Source: Sabulitectum sp964571965
Lineage (GTDB): Bacteria; Fermentibacterota; Fermentibacteria; Fermentibacterales; JCC-6
Reading direction: 5' to 3'
Assembly (NCBI GenBank): GCA_964571965.1
Contig: CAZNFQ010000034.1
Span: 1 to 19,354 of the forward strand
Length of the DNA: 19,354 nucleotides
Shown here in pieces: positions 6,415 to 14,533 of this stretch (its first letter is position 1; every line of letters begins with the position of its first letter). The notes under the pieces are model-generated. The model was not told the origin of the DNA and did no database searches. It saw only the letters and a program-made list of their open reading frames with translations. The translations under genes were made by a program, and so were the position numbers.

Positions 6415-7967
6415 TGCATCTCCGTGATCAGCTGACAATTGCATTCTGTTTTGCTGTTCTTTGGGCTGCTTTTGCGGTGCCGATACTTCTTTCACCCCTG
6501 GGCAGCTATCCCGTGATCGATGCAGCCTGGCATTCCGCCTGGGCATCCGAGATAGCGGGGGGAAATCCTGATGTTTATTCACCCTATTTCAGAGCGCCTC
6601 TCTATCCGGTAGTTCTGGGGCTCTGCTACCTTCTTACAGGTTCTTCCGCAGTATCCGGAACCCTTCTCAGTTTCCTTCTGGCAGCTGCCTCTCTCCTTGT
6701 GATCTACCGAACGGTACTGGATATGCACCAAAGCAGAATCAAGGCACTTTTCGCTGTGGCACTCACAGGGGTCAACGGCGTTTTTCTTTTCTATTCCACA
6801 ACCCTTCTCATAACTCCATTGTACCTTTTTCTTCTGATATTTTCATTTTTCATGTTCCAGAGGAAATCCATGTCCGGGTACGGGTGGATCTTTCTGGGAC
6901 TTTCGGCAGTGGCAAGGCCTTCCGCTGTTCTTCTTTTTCCCCTGGCTGTTTTTCTTTACAGGAGAACATGGAAATACTGCTGGCTTTTTTTTCTTCCCGT
7001 TGTGTTTGTATGGGCGGTTAACTGGTCCGCAGGAGATCCGGGAACTGTAATCTCAAGTCAGGGGGGAATCAATTTCTATATCGGCAGCGGTCCTGAAGCC
7101 GACGGGTATACGTCATTCGCTCCCGCTACCCCGGGCAGTAACCCTCTTCCCGATTCACTGCCCTATGAAGACAATGTCTGGGCTGCCAGCGTAAGACCCT
7201 TCTCCGGAGATATGACTCCTTCGAGCATTTCAAGGGAATGGACCGGGAGAACACTGGGATACATTCGCCGCAATCCCTCCGCAACGGTTTCACTGTACAT
7301 GAGGAAGCTTCTTTATCTGGTTTCACCAGTGGCCATTCCCAGCAATTACGACGTCTATTACTACTCCAGATACTCTCCTGTTGCAGGAATACTGGAGGGG
7401 ACTCCGGGGTTTCCGGTGACGGGTCTTATGCTGTGGCTGCTGGTTCCGGGAGCTCTTGCGGCGGGATCCCTAAAACCGGGCGAAAGGAATGCCCTTCTCT
7501 GGGCAGCAGTCATCGCCCTCGGGGTTCTTCCCTTTTTCATCACAGCCAGATTTCTTCTGCCGGCGCTGCCCTTTGTGGTTATATTACTCGGCCCAAGATT
7601 CCTCAGTAAGCCGGTCAAGTCTCTTTTTCTGGCACCTCTGGGGCTTGCTGCCGGGCTGGGGCTTGCCAGGCTGACAGAGCATACCGTGGATTCAGGCGGG
7701 GTCAACATGGCTTTTCATGACGGTCTTGCCCACTATCAGAAGGGTTATGTGGAAGAAAGCGAAACACTTTTTCTTCAGTCGGTGAACGTGGCATTTGAAA
7801 GGAATGACGGAATAGACCTAAATGGAACTGACGCTCTTTTCAATCTGGGAGTTATCGCTCTCAGACGGGGTGAAACCCATGAGGCCGAAACCTACTGGAG
7901 ACTCGCCCTTGAAAGAGATCCGGGTTTTACCCCTGCGATACAGGCTCTTCAGGGGTTGACCCGTTGA
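6414..7967 (+). CDS. GT-C (PMT/ArnT-like) membrane glycosyltransferase with C-terminal TPR-like tail
   Basis: This 517-residue inner-membrane protein is of the GT39/ArnT-like superfamily, which moves a sugar from a polyprenyl-phosphate donor to an acceptor on the periplasmic face. About nine or ten hydrophobic helices span residues 5-430. The first loop has YPVIDAAWHSAWASEI and then FRAPLYPVVLGL, the region where GT-C enzymes carry their catalytic acid and aromatic residues. A periplasmic loop has SQGGINFYIGSGPEADGY (about residues 219-236), typical of this group. Residues about 435-517 are soluble and form one to two tetratricopeptide-like repeats. The GTG start overlaps the hldC stop (TAGTG), placing it in the heptose operon and suggesting a heptose-containing glycan or glycoprotein as its field of action. 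Donor and acceptor cannot be read from sequence. Confidence 0.82.
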   Translation: MHLRDQLTIAFCFAVLWAAFAVPILLSPLGSYPVIDAAWHSAWASEIAGGNPDVYSPYFRAPLYPVVLGLCYLLTGSSAVSGTLLSFLLAAASLLVIYRTVLDMHQSRIKALFAVALTGVNGVFLFYSTTLLITPLYLFLLIFSFFMFQRKSMSGYGWIFLGLSAVARPSAVLLFPLAVFLYRRTWKYCWLFFLPVVFVWAVNWSAGDPGTVISSQGGINFYIGSGPEADGYTSFAPATPGSNPLPDSLPYEDNVWAASVRPFSGDMTPSSISREWTGRTLGYIRRNPSATVSLYMRKLLYLVSPVAIPSNYDVYYYSRYSPVAGILEGTPGFPVTGLMLWLLVPGALAAGSLKPGERNALLWAAVIALGVLPFFITARFLLPALPFVVILLGPRFLSKPVKSLFLAPLGLAAGLGLARLTEHTVDSGGVNMAFHDGLAHYQKGYVEESETLFLQSVNVAFERNDGIDLNGTDALFNLGVIALRRGETHEAETYWRLALERDPGFTPAIQALQGLTR

Positions 7968-8033
7968 CAGCAGTAAACAATAAAAGCCGTAATCAAAAAG
8001 TGAAATAGAATAACGAAGTCTGTGGAGGCTGTC

Positions 8034-10112
8034 TTGAATCTAAACATTCTTATTACATACCTGGCGCCGCTGGTTGCGGTGGGAACCGGAATAACCGCCT
8101 GGCTGATATACAAATCAGTGCAGAGAAAACCTGAGGGCACCGATAGAATGAAACAGCTGGCATCCATGATACAGTCCGGTGCCATGACATACCTGAAAAC
8201 CCAGTACAGGATATTATCCATTTTCGTGGTCCTGGTGGCACTTCTGCTGTTTTTCGGTGTAAACAGGGCCACGGCATTGGCTTTCATTGCAGGAGCTCTT
8301 TTCAGCATGATAGCCGGTTTTGCTGGAATGCGTGCCGCCACCATGGGCAACGTAAGGACCACCAACGCCGCAAGAACAGGCCTTTCTGAAGCTCTTTCCG
8401 CAGCCTTCGGCAGTGGAAGCGTAATGGGTTTTGCCGTGGCATCCCTTGGGCTTCTCGGTGTTTCAGGATTCTATCTTGTGTTTCATGAGGCTGAAACGGT
8501 CAGGAACTTTCTCCAGGGATTTCTCGGTATGGAAAGCATGGACCTTACCAGCATAGCAGGGTTTGGAATGGGAGCAAGCAGCATAGCCCTTTTTGCAAGG
8601 GTCGGCGGCGGAATATTCACCAAGAGCGCAGACGTGGGTGCAGACCTCGTGGGTAAGGTTGAAGCCGGGATCCCCGAGGATGACCCCAGGAACCCAGCGG
8701 TTATCGCCGACAATGTTGGTGATAACGTTGGCGACGTTGCAGGTATGGGAGCCGATCTGTTCGAATCCTTCGTGGGGTGCGTTATTGCTGCCATGGTGCT
8801 GGCTTTCGGAATGGATGTCAGCACGATTTCCGCCATTTTCACAGGCGGCGATGCCGAGCACCTGGGAAGAACATCCCTGATCGCTCTTCCGCTTGTCCTT
8901 GCTGCGGTTGGAACCCTTGCAAGTCTTTTCGGTGCGTTGTACGTCAAGATTTTCAGAAAAGGATCACCGGACCAGGTCTTAAGGAACGGTACCTTTGCCA
9001 GCGCGTTGCTTGCCATTCTCTCGGCTTTCTGGATGGTTCATCTCCTCGGGATTCATCTCGGGGTGTTCTGGGCAATAACCGCCGGGGTCATTGCGGGAAC
9101 CGCAATTGGTCTTGTAACAGAGTATTACACCAGTGCCGGTCCCGTAAGGAAGATAGCTGAATCCACAAAAACCGGTCCAGCCACCACCATCATCGAGGGA
9201 ATTGCAGTGGGCATGGAATCAACTGCGGTACCCATTCTTCTCATTGCAGCGGCTATTCTTATAAGTTATCATTTTGCAGGACTTTATGGCATTGCCCTGG
9301 CAGCTCTCGGAATGCTGATGAACGTTGGCATGACCATGTCGGTGGATGCCTATGGCCCGGTGGCGGACAATGCCGGAGGTATCGCCGAGATGGCCGGACT
9401 GCCGAAAGAAGTCCGGGGAAGGACCGATAAACTCGATGCACTTGGAAACACCACAGCGGCAATGGGTAAGGGATTTGCAATAGGATCCGCAGCTTTGACC
9501 GCCCTTGCTCTTTTCAGTGCTTATGCCGAGGTCACTGATCTTGACTCCATAAACATACTCAGCCCGAATGTTGTAGCAGGCCTTCTCGTCGGCGGCCTTC
9601 TTCCCTTTATTTTTGCGTCGATCACCCTCCGGGCTGTTGGTAAAACAGCAATGAAGATGGTTCAGGAGGTCAGAAGACAGTTCCAGCAGATAAAGGGACT
9701 TATGGAGGGAACAGCCAGTCCGGAAACGGAAAAATGCATCGACATTGCCACCAGGGGAGCTCTTCACGAAATGATCCTTCCCGGTGTAATGGCGGTTGCA
9801 GTACCTGTTATAGTTTTCTTTGCCTTCGGAGAACGGGGGCCGGAGACCCTTGGCGGTCTTCTTGCCGGGGCAATAGTTACAGGAGTGCTTCTCGCCATTT
9901 TCATGTCCAACAGCGGAGGAGCCTGGGACAACGCAAAAAAATACATAGAAGAAGGACATATGGGGGGCAAAGGTTCCCCCTCTCACGATGCAGCTGTAAT
10001 GGGTGATACCGTTGGTGATCCATTCAAGGATACAAGCGGACCTTCGTTGAACATCCTTATCAAGCTGATGACGGTGGTTGCCCTTGTTCTTGCACAGGTT
10101 CAGCTGGGCTGA
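8034..10112 (+). CDS. hppA: Membrane-bound ion-pumping pyrophosphatase, K+-dependent, probably Na+-translocating
   Basis: This 692-residue polytopic enzyme couples hydrolysis of pyrophosphate to ion export. Active-site blocks are complete: DVGADLVGKVEAGIPEDDPRN (about 201-220), ADNVGDNVGD (225-234), VDAYGPVADNAGG (437-449) and GDTVGDPFKDTSGPSLN near the C-terminus. GNTTAAMGKG has Ala (about 475) and Gly at the two positions that separate K+-dependent enzymes from K+-independent ones, which have Lys and Ala/Thr. The Glu in GADLFESF (about 244) is at the position of the Thermotoga Na+-PPase gate Glu. In a K+-dependent enzyme this points to Na+ (or Na+/H+) transport (inference). The TTG at 8034 has GGAGG 5 bases upstream; the in-frame GTG at 8022 sits within that site. 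It heads the six-gene plus-strand cluster. Confidence 0.95.
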   Translation: MNLNILITYLAPLVAVGTGITAWLIYKSVQRKPEGTDRMKQLASMIQSGAMTYLKTQYRILSIFVVLVALLLFFGVNRATALAFIAGALFSMIAGFAGMRAATMGNVRTTNAARTGLSEALSAAFGSGSVMGFAVASLGLLGVSGFYLVFHEAETVRNFLQGFLGMESMDLTSIAGFGMGASSIALFARVGGGIFTKSADVGADLVGKVEAGIPEDDPRNPAVIADNVGDNVGDVAGMGADLFESFVGCVIAAMVLAFGMDVSTISAIFTGGDAEHLGRTSLIALPLVLAAVGTLASLFGALYVKIFRKGSPDQVLRNGTFASALLAILSAFWMVHLLGIHLGVFWAITAGVIAGTAIGLVTEYYTSAGPVRKIAESTKTGPATTIIEGIAVGMESTAVPILLIAAAILISYHFAGLYGIALAALGMLMNVGMTMSVDAYGPVADNAGGIAEMAGLPKEVRGRTDKLDALGNTTAAMGKGFAIGSAALTALALFSAYAEVTDLDSINILSPNVVAGLLVGGLLPFIFASITLRAVGKTAMKMVQEVRRQFQQIKGLMEGTASPETEKCIDIATRGALHEMILPGVMAVAVPVIVFFAFGERGPETLGGLLAGAIVTGVLLAIFMSNSGGAWDNAKKYIEEGHMGGKGSPSHDAAVMGDTVGDPFKDTSGPSLNILIKLMTVVALVLAQVQLG

Positions 10113-10131
10113 ACCCGGGAAAGGAATTAAA

Positions 10132-10374
10132 ATGAGTGAACCTCTGGAGTTCAACGAGGAAAACGTAAAAGCCAAACTCGAGGAAGTCAGACCCATGCTT
10201 CAGGCGGATGGCGGCGATATAGAGTTCGTGGCCATCAGGGACAAAACAGTTCAGGTCAGGCTTCAGGGGTCATGTTCCGGCTGCGCCTTCGCTACAATGA
10301 CACTTCAGTTCGGCGTAGAGAAAACTCTTAAAAAGTATTTCCCCGACATGGAGCGTGTTGAAAACATCCAGTAA
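10132..10374 (+). CDS. NifU C-terminal-domain (Nfu-type) iron-sulfur scaffold protein
   Basis: This 80-residue cytoplasmic protein is a single Nfu domain that carries or delivers Fe-S clusters. Diagnostic features are MLQADGGDIEFV (about 22-33) and the cluster-binding pair SCSGCAFA (Cys about 48 and 51, CxxC), then MTLQFGVEKTL. The ATG at 10132 has AAGGA six bases upstream and gives the normal length. An upstream in-frame start at 10078 would overlap the pyrophosphatase gene and add an unrelated leader. It follows hppA by 19 bases and overlaps the methyltransferase gene by 17. The radical SAM enzyme in the same cluster is a possible client (inference). Confidence 0.92.
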   Translation: MSEPLEFNEENVKAKLEEVRPMLQADGGDIEFVAIRDKTVQVRLQGSCSGCAFATMTLQFGVEKTLKKYFPDMERVENIQ

Positions 10375-11572
10375 GGGGACCGCTTCAAGGCTGCAGGCGG
10401 CTCTCATGATGAGGGGGAGTTCCGAAAGGCTCCCCCTTTCTTCTGAGGACACGGCGCTGGCAACCAGGATTTTCAGAGAGTCCGTTATCTGGAAGAAGTA
10501 TCTGGATCATGTGATCGGCCTTTATTCGAGAACGCAGGTTAAGGATCTTGATCTGGACGTTCTCACCAGTCTGAGAATTGGAGCTGTTCAGCTTCTGATA
10601 ATGAGGATACCATCGCATGCGGCTGTTTCTGCAACAGTGGAAGCCCATTCAGCAAGGAAAACAAAGGGTCTTGTAAATGCCGTTCTCAGAAAAGTCGCTT
10701 CTCACAGGGAGAAACCTTCCCTTCCAATGCATATAAGGTATTCCCATCCCGAGGAACTGGTAAGAAGATGGCTGCACCTTTTCGGTGAAGAGAAGACAGA
10801 ACAGCTTCTCAGGTGGAACAACTCGGCACCGGAACTTGGAGGATACGCCTTTTCTTCACTTCCATCCGGTTCCACCGGTGGAAGATACCTTGAGAATTAC
10901 AGGATCATCGAGAGAAAGGGAAGGTTTTCGCCCCCCTCGGGCTTCTACGTGCAGGATGAATCATCTGCCCTTGTGGGAAGAGGCATGGCTGATCTTCCAG
11001 GGGATCCCGTTCTTGAGATCGGCGCCGCTCCCGGAGGCAAAACCGCCCATCTTGCAGGGGATGAACTCGTGCTCTCCATGGACGGTAAGCCCCGAAGGAT
11101 GAGAAGATGGCTGGAAAACAGCAGACGCCTGGAATGGGTGAACTGCTTACCTGTTGCCGCATTGTCGTCATTACTTCCTTTCAGCAGAAAATTCGGCAAG
11201 GTGATTGCCGACGCGCCCTGCTCCAATACCGGTGTTTACCGAAGAAGATACGATGCCAGATGGAACTGGTCTGTGGAAATGATGAAGTCTCTTGTCCGTA
11301 TTCAGAAAGATATTCTGAGGGATGCTTCTCTGGCAGTTGCCCCGGGCGGCATACTGGTGTATTCCACCTGCAGTCTGGAGCCGGAGGAGAACGCAGGGGT
11401 GGTGGACCATTTCGAGGAAACTTCCAGCGGTTTCAGGAGAATTCCTTTTCCCGGCCCCGACGGATTGGTCAACGCCAGCGGTTTCTTTTCATATTTTCCA
11501 CCTGAAGCGGGCATAGATGGTCTTTTTGCCGCGGCATGGATAAACGAAGGCAGGAGCTGCAATGAAAAGTGA
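10358..11572 (+). CDS. rsmB: RsmB/Sun-type 16S rRNA (cytosine-C5) methyltransferase
   Basis: This protein of about 404 residues has an N-terminal NusB-like RNA-binding domain (about 8-120, with IPSHAAVSATVEAHSARKTKG and VNAVLRKV) and a C-terminal SAM-dependent methyltransferase domain. Motif I is EIGAAPGGKT (about 220-229). The two cysteines of m5C methyltransferases are both present: DAPCSNTG (about 288) and YSTCSLEPEEN (about 338). RsmB methylates C967 of 16S rRNA in E. coli. The usual RVN motif between the two domains is not obvious here (NNSAPELGG instead), so the linker is diverged. The start is uncertain: TTG at 10358 has GGAG four bases upstream and GTG at 10355 is too close to it. Both lie inside the Nfu gene. 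The 3' end overlaps the next gene by 11 bases. Confidence 0.88.
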   Translation: MKTSSKGTASRLQAALMMRGSSERLPLSSEDTALATRIFRESVIWKKYLDHVIGLYSRTQVKDLDLDVLTSLRIGAVQLLIMRIPSHAAVSATVEAHSARKTKGLVNAVLRKVASHREKPSLPMHIRYSHPEELVRRWLHLFGEEKTEQLLRWNNSAPELGGYAFSSLPSGSTGGRYLENYRIIERKGRFSPPSGFYVQDESSALVGRGMADLPGDPVLEIGAAPGGKTAHLAGDELVLSMDGKPRRMRRWLENSRRLEWVNCLPVAALSSLLPFSRKFGKVIADAPCSNTGVYRRRYDARWNWSVEMMKSLVRIQKDILRDASLAVAPGGILVYSTCSLEPEENAGVVDHFEETSSGFRRIPFPGPDGLVNASGFFSYFPPEAGIDGLFAAAWINEGRSCNEK

Positions 11573-13106
11573 AGCGGGTTTTCTCTTTTTTGCCGTATTG
11601 GCCGTTCTGGCCCTTTTCCTGTTTTCACTTTCCGTACCCCTGTTCGGCGATACGCTGGGTTACGGTTATCAGACAACTAACTGGATAAGGAACAACGGTC
11701 TGACCCCCTTCGCATCCGGCGAAGACAGGGGTGAGCAGGCAATGGGACATCCCACTTTGTTCTTCTGGTTATGGGCTCTGCTGTCTTTCCTGCTGGGCGA
11801 GACCATGATCGCAGCCAGGCTCATCCCCTTTGCCGCAACCTTCATGGCGGTGTGGGGAATGTACAGACTGGGAAGGGAACTGGTGTCCAACACTGCAGGG
11901 TGGCTTTCCGCCATGGCCCTTCTTGCCAGTCCGCTGTTCCTGATACAGAGCATGAGACCCATGCCGGAAAGCGCCGTGATGGCCTCGGTGGTGTGGTCCC
12001 TCTACTTCTACATCAAAGGCAGATATGTAAAGGCGGCGGTTCTCTGCGCACTGGGAATAGTGTTCAGGGAACAGGCGATCTTTCTTGCAGCCGCTTTTTT
12101 CATGGCCGAGATATCTGAGACAGGCCTGAAGCGCCCGGGCAGGCTCTTGCTGTTCGCTTCTCCGGTGCTTGTAATTGTTGTAACCGGGATCATTAATTTG
12201 GCTGTGAACGGCTATTTCTTTTTTCCCACATATGTGGGCGGGGGATCCGCTCTTCAGCAGGGCTGGTTCTTTCAGAGGCTCAGGTACTTTGCCGCTCACC
12301 TTCTGGCTGAAGATTTCAGGTGGCTGCTGGTTACCGCTGCGGTTGCGGGAATTCTCAAGGACAGGGGAAGGGACATCCGTTCTCTTCCCTTCGTTCTTGC
12401 CCTTCTTTTCCCCGCTCTCTTCTACCCACCGGAAAGATTGCTTTTCATTCTTTTTGTTTCGGTGGGAGTTGCTGTTTTCATGATAAGGGAAAGACTTTAT
12501 ACAACCAAACTCACCTGGGTTTTCGTTCTCACTCCCCTTCTGATGGTTATGTTCCATGTTCTCATCGTAATGGTCTCACCGGATCCCGCCCTGGACCTAT
12601 TCCGCTACATCCTTCCTGCATATCCCTTTGTTATTCTCGGCGGGATTTCAATGCTTTTCAGGTACTATTCAAAGGTAATCGCCATCACCCTTGGAACCGT
12701 CTTCATTGTTTCAACCGCCATTTCAAACCATGTGGTTCACCGTCCGCTCCAGCCGGATACCTCCCTGGCATGCACCGGTATTCTCAAAGACTACAGGGAT
12801 GCCTGCAGCTACGCTGTTTCCATGGGGGATACCGTTCTTGTATCAGGGATTTACGAAATGTATTTCACCATGCCGGAATGCGGGATGGTGGAAACAGCTG
12901 TTCCCGTAAGAAACATACTTGACGGCGGAATGCTGAGCAGAGGAACGGAGTACACTCTTGTGATCGCTTCCATAAACAGATCCGAGGGAGATGTAGACAT
13001 AACCGAGGAGCTCCTTCCCCCGGGTTCACGGCTGGTTATGCTGGATGAACCGAAATGGGATGACGGCAGTAACCGGGTGAATATCTACAGGGTGCTCACA
13101 GAATGA
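11562..13106 (+). CDS. GT-C (PMT/GT39-like) membrane glycosyltransferase
   Basis: This 514-residue integral membrane protein has about ten or eleven hydrophobic helices in residues 6-385 and a soluble C-terminal part of about 130 residues. The first periplasmic loop has FGDTLGYGYQTTNWIRNNG and then AMGHPTLFFWLWALL, the layout of PMT_2 enzymes, where the loop acid is catalytic. MRPMPESAVMASVVWSLYFY and GIVFREQAIFLAAA follow as in other family members. It should transfer a sugar from a polyprenyl-phosphate donor on the periplasmic face. The ATG has AGGAG five bases upstream and lies 11 bases inside rsmB. The stop overlaps the radical SAM gene (ATGA). Grouping with a GT2 enzyme two genes on suggests a donor-maker and transferase pair. 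Confidence 0.8.
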   Translation: MKSEAGFLFFAVLAVLALFLFSLSVPLFGDTLGYGYQTTNWIRNNGLTPFASGEDRGEQAMGHPTLFFWLWALLSFLLGETMIAARLIPFAATFMAVWGMYRLGRELVSNTAGWLSAMALLASPLFLIQSMRPMPESAVMASVVWSLYFYIKGRYVKAAVLCALGIVFREQAIFLAAAFFMAEISETGLKRPGRLLLFASPVLVIVVTGIINLAVNGYFFFPTYVGGGSALQQGWFFQRLRYFAAHLLAEDFRWLLVTAAVAGILKDRGRDIRSLPFVLALLFPALFYPPERLLFILFVSVGVAVFMIRERLYTTKLTWVFVLTPLLMVMFHVLIVMVSPDPALDLFRYILPAYPFVILGGISMLFRYYSKVIAITLGTVFIVSTAISNHVVHRPLQPDTSLACTGILKDYRDACSYAVSMGDTVLVSGIYEMYFTMPECGMVETAVPVRNILDGGMLSRGTEYTLVIASINRSEGDVDITEELLPPGSRLVMLDEPKWDDGSNRVNIYRVLTE

Positions 13107-14476
13107 GAATCACACTGTTTTACCCGCCCCGGCCGGGCGGAGCCGGAACGAACCTCGTTCCCCCAATCGGATTGCTTTATCTGGGAGCCGTTCTTGAAAA
13201 TGCAGGTCACCAGGTGATACTGCTGGATTTTACCCTGATGAACAGAACCGTTGAAGAAATCCGGGAAACGGTTTGTGCTTCCCGTCCTGAAGTTCTTATG
13301 ATATCGGCCTTTACCTCAGACGTATTTCTTCTTAAACCTATTCTGGAAGAACTGAGGAACTCCCTTCCGGATACTCGATTCTGGCTTGGCGGACCCCATG
13401 CTTCCTGCGTGGGGGGGCAGGCATTCCGGGATTTCCCCGGTATCCACGCTGTATTCCTCGGAGAGGCGGAGGAGACCGTTCTCGAAGCCCTGGAATTCCC
13501 TGAAGAGCCACCCGACGGGGTTATCTATTTCAATGATCCTCTCAGACCCGCAGTACCGCAGCACGTTGCTGATCTAAGCACTCTGCCCCTTCCCGCATGG
13601 CATCTGGCTCCACCTGAATCGTACAGGGGGCTTCCCAACGGCGTGGTGTTGAAGAGGCTTCCCTATGCCCCCATACTCACCACCAGAGGCTGTCCCTACC
13701 ATTGCACTTTCTGCGCCGGTTACCGGATCACCGGAAGGAAGATAAGACATCGTCCACTTGATCAGGTCTGGGAGGAAATTGAGCTTCTGGTGAATCAGTT
13801 CGGCGTAAGGGAGATCCACATAGAAGATGACAATTTTACCTTCGACCAGGAGTACGCCGTGGAGTTCTGCCGCATTGCCATAGAGAAGGACCTTCCCGTT
13901 CTTTTCTCCACACCCAACGGAGTCAGACTTGATGCCCTGGACGACAGGCTTCTGGAGCTGATGAAGCAGGCGGGATGGTACGTGGTCCATTGCGGTATCG
14001 AATCAGGTTCAGACAGGGTTCTGAAGAGGATCAGGAAGGCGACCACAACGCAGAAGATCAAGGCTAATATTGAAAGGATACACAACCGGGGCCTGCCCGT
14101 TGCGGCATATTTCATCCTTGGTCTTCCCGGGGAAACGAAGGAAGACATTGAGAAAACCATCAGATTCTCCAGGGAAAGCGGCGTGGAATGGGCTCAGTTT
14201 GCCTGTTTCCTGCCCATACCCGGTTCTCCGGACGGAGACGCCTTTCTAAGCACCCACGACATGGCAGCCTCAGGCTGGTCTGCTTTTCACAACACCGCCT
14301 GCCCTGCTCCCCCTGTATCGATCACTCCCCGGCAGTTGAAAAAACTTCAACGGAAGGCTTTTCTGAGGTTCTATGCAAGGCCCGGTCCCATGGCTAGAAC
14401 CCTGGGACTCCTTTTCCATAAGAGCACCTTTCTCAGGATCCTGAAACGAAGCGCGGCATACCTCTTCGGCAGCTGA
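13103..14476 (+). CDS. Radical SAM enzyme with N-terminal B12-binding-type domain
   Basis: This 457-residue protein starts with a cobalamin-binding-type Rossmann domain (about 1-140: LFYPP, PPIGLLYLGAVLENAGH, LGGPHAS, GEAEETV). The base-off DxHxxG histidine motif is absent, as in most of this class. A radical SAM barrel follows, with the [4Fe-4S] motif CPYHCTFC (Cys197, 201, 204), IEDDNFTFD, GIESGSD (298-304) and FILGLPGET. A 100-residue C-terminal extension ends in a basic stretch that may touch the membrane. Members act on lipids, tetrapyrroles, antibiotics and other substrates by methylation or rearrangement, so the reaction cannot be read from sequence. The ATG overlaps the preceding GT stop by 4 bases. 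Placement between two glycosyltransferases suggests modification of a lipid carrier or glycan (inference). Confidence 0.88.
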   Translation: MRITLFYPPRPGGAGTNLVPPIGLLYLGAVLENAGHQVILLDFTLMNRTVEEIRETVCASRPEVLMISAFTSDVFLLKPILEELRNSLPDTRFWLGGPHASCVGGQAFRDFPGIHAVFLGEAEETVLEALEFPEEPPDGVIYFNDPLRPAVPQHVADLSTLPLPAWHLAPPESYRGLPNGVVLKRLPYAPILTTRGCPYHCTFCAGYRITGRKIRHRPLDQVWEEIELLVNQFGVREIHIEDDNFTFDQEYAVEFCRIAIEKDLPVLFSTPNGVRLDALDDRLLELMKQAGWYVVHCGIESGSDRVLKRIRKATTTQKIKANIERIHNRGLPVAAYFILGLPGETKEDIEKTIRFSRESGVEWAQFACFLPIPGSPDGDAFLSTHDMAASGWSAFHNTACPAPPVSITPRQLKKLQRKAFLRFYARPGPMARTLGLLFHKSTFLRILKRSAAYLFGS

Positions 14477-14481
14477 AGTTC

Positions 14482-14510
14482 TTGACCGGCTCAGGTTCCC
14501 CACTTAGTTT
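14482..14510 (+). promoter_or_regulatory. Weak candidate promoter ahead of the GT2 gene
   Basis: In the 57-base gap before the GT2 gene, TTGACC (14482-14487) is followed after 17 bases by TAGTTT (14505-14510). The -35 is good and the -10 poor. It could give the GT2 gene partly separate expression from the rest of the cluster. Confidence 0.22.
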
Positions 14511-14533
14511 CCAGCAAACCGCCGGGAGGTCTG

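Noticed and set aside
7956..7996. Promoter for hppA from TTGACC/TTGACA near 7956-7969
   Set aside because: The -35-like hexamers are good, but no -10 element falls at 16-18 bases from TTGACA. AATAAA at 17 bases from TTGACC is a poor match, so I did not list it as a feature.
9219..10196. Minus-strand open frame of 325 codons opposite the pyrophosphatase gene
   Set aside because: It is a shadow of hppA, with a low-complexity, Lys/Ser/Cys-rich product and no family motif or ribosome binding site.
11769..12557. Minus-strand open frame of 262 codons opposite the second GT-C gene
   Set aside because: Its composition is dominated by Gly, His, Gln and Lys, as in other antisense shadows of hydrophobic genes, and it has no motif.
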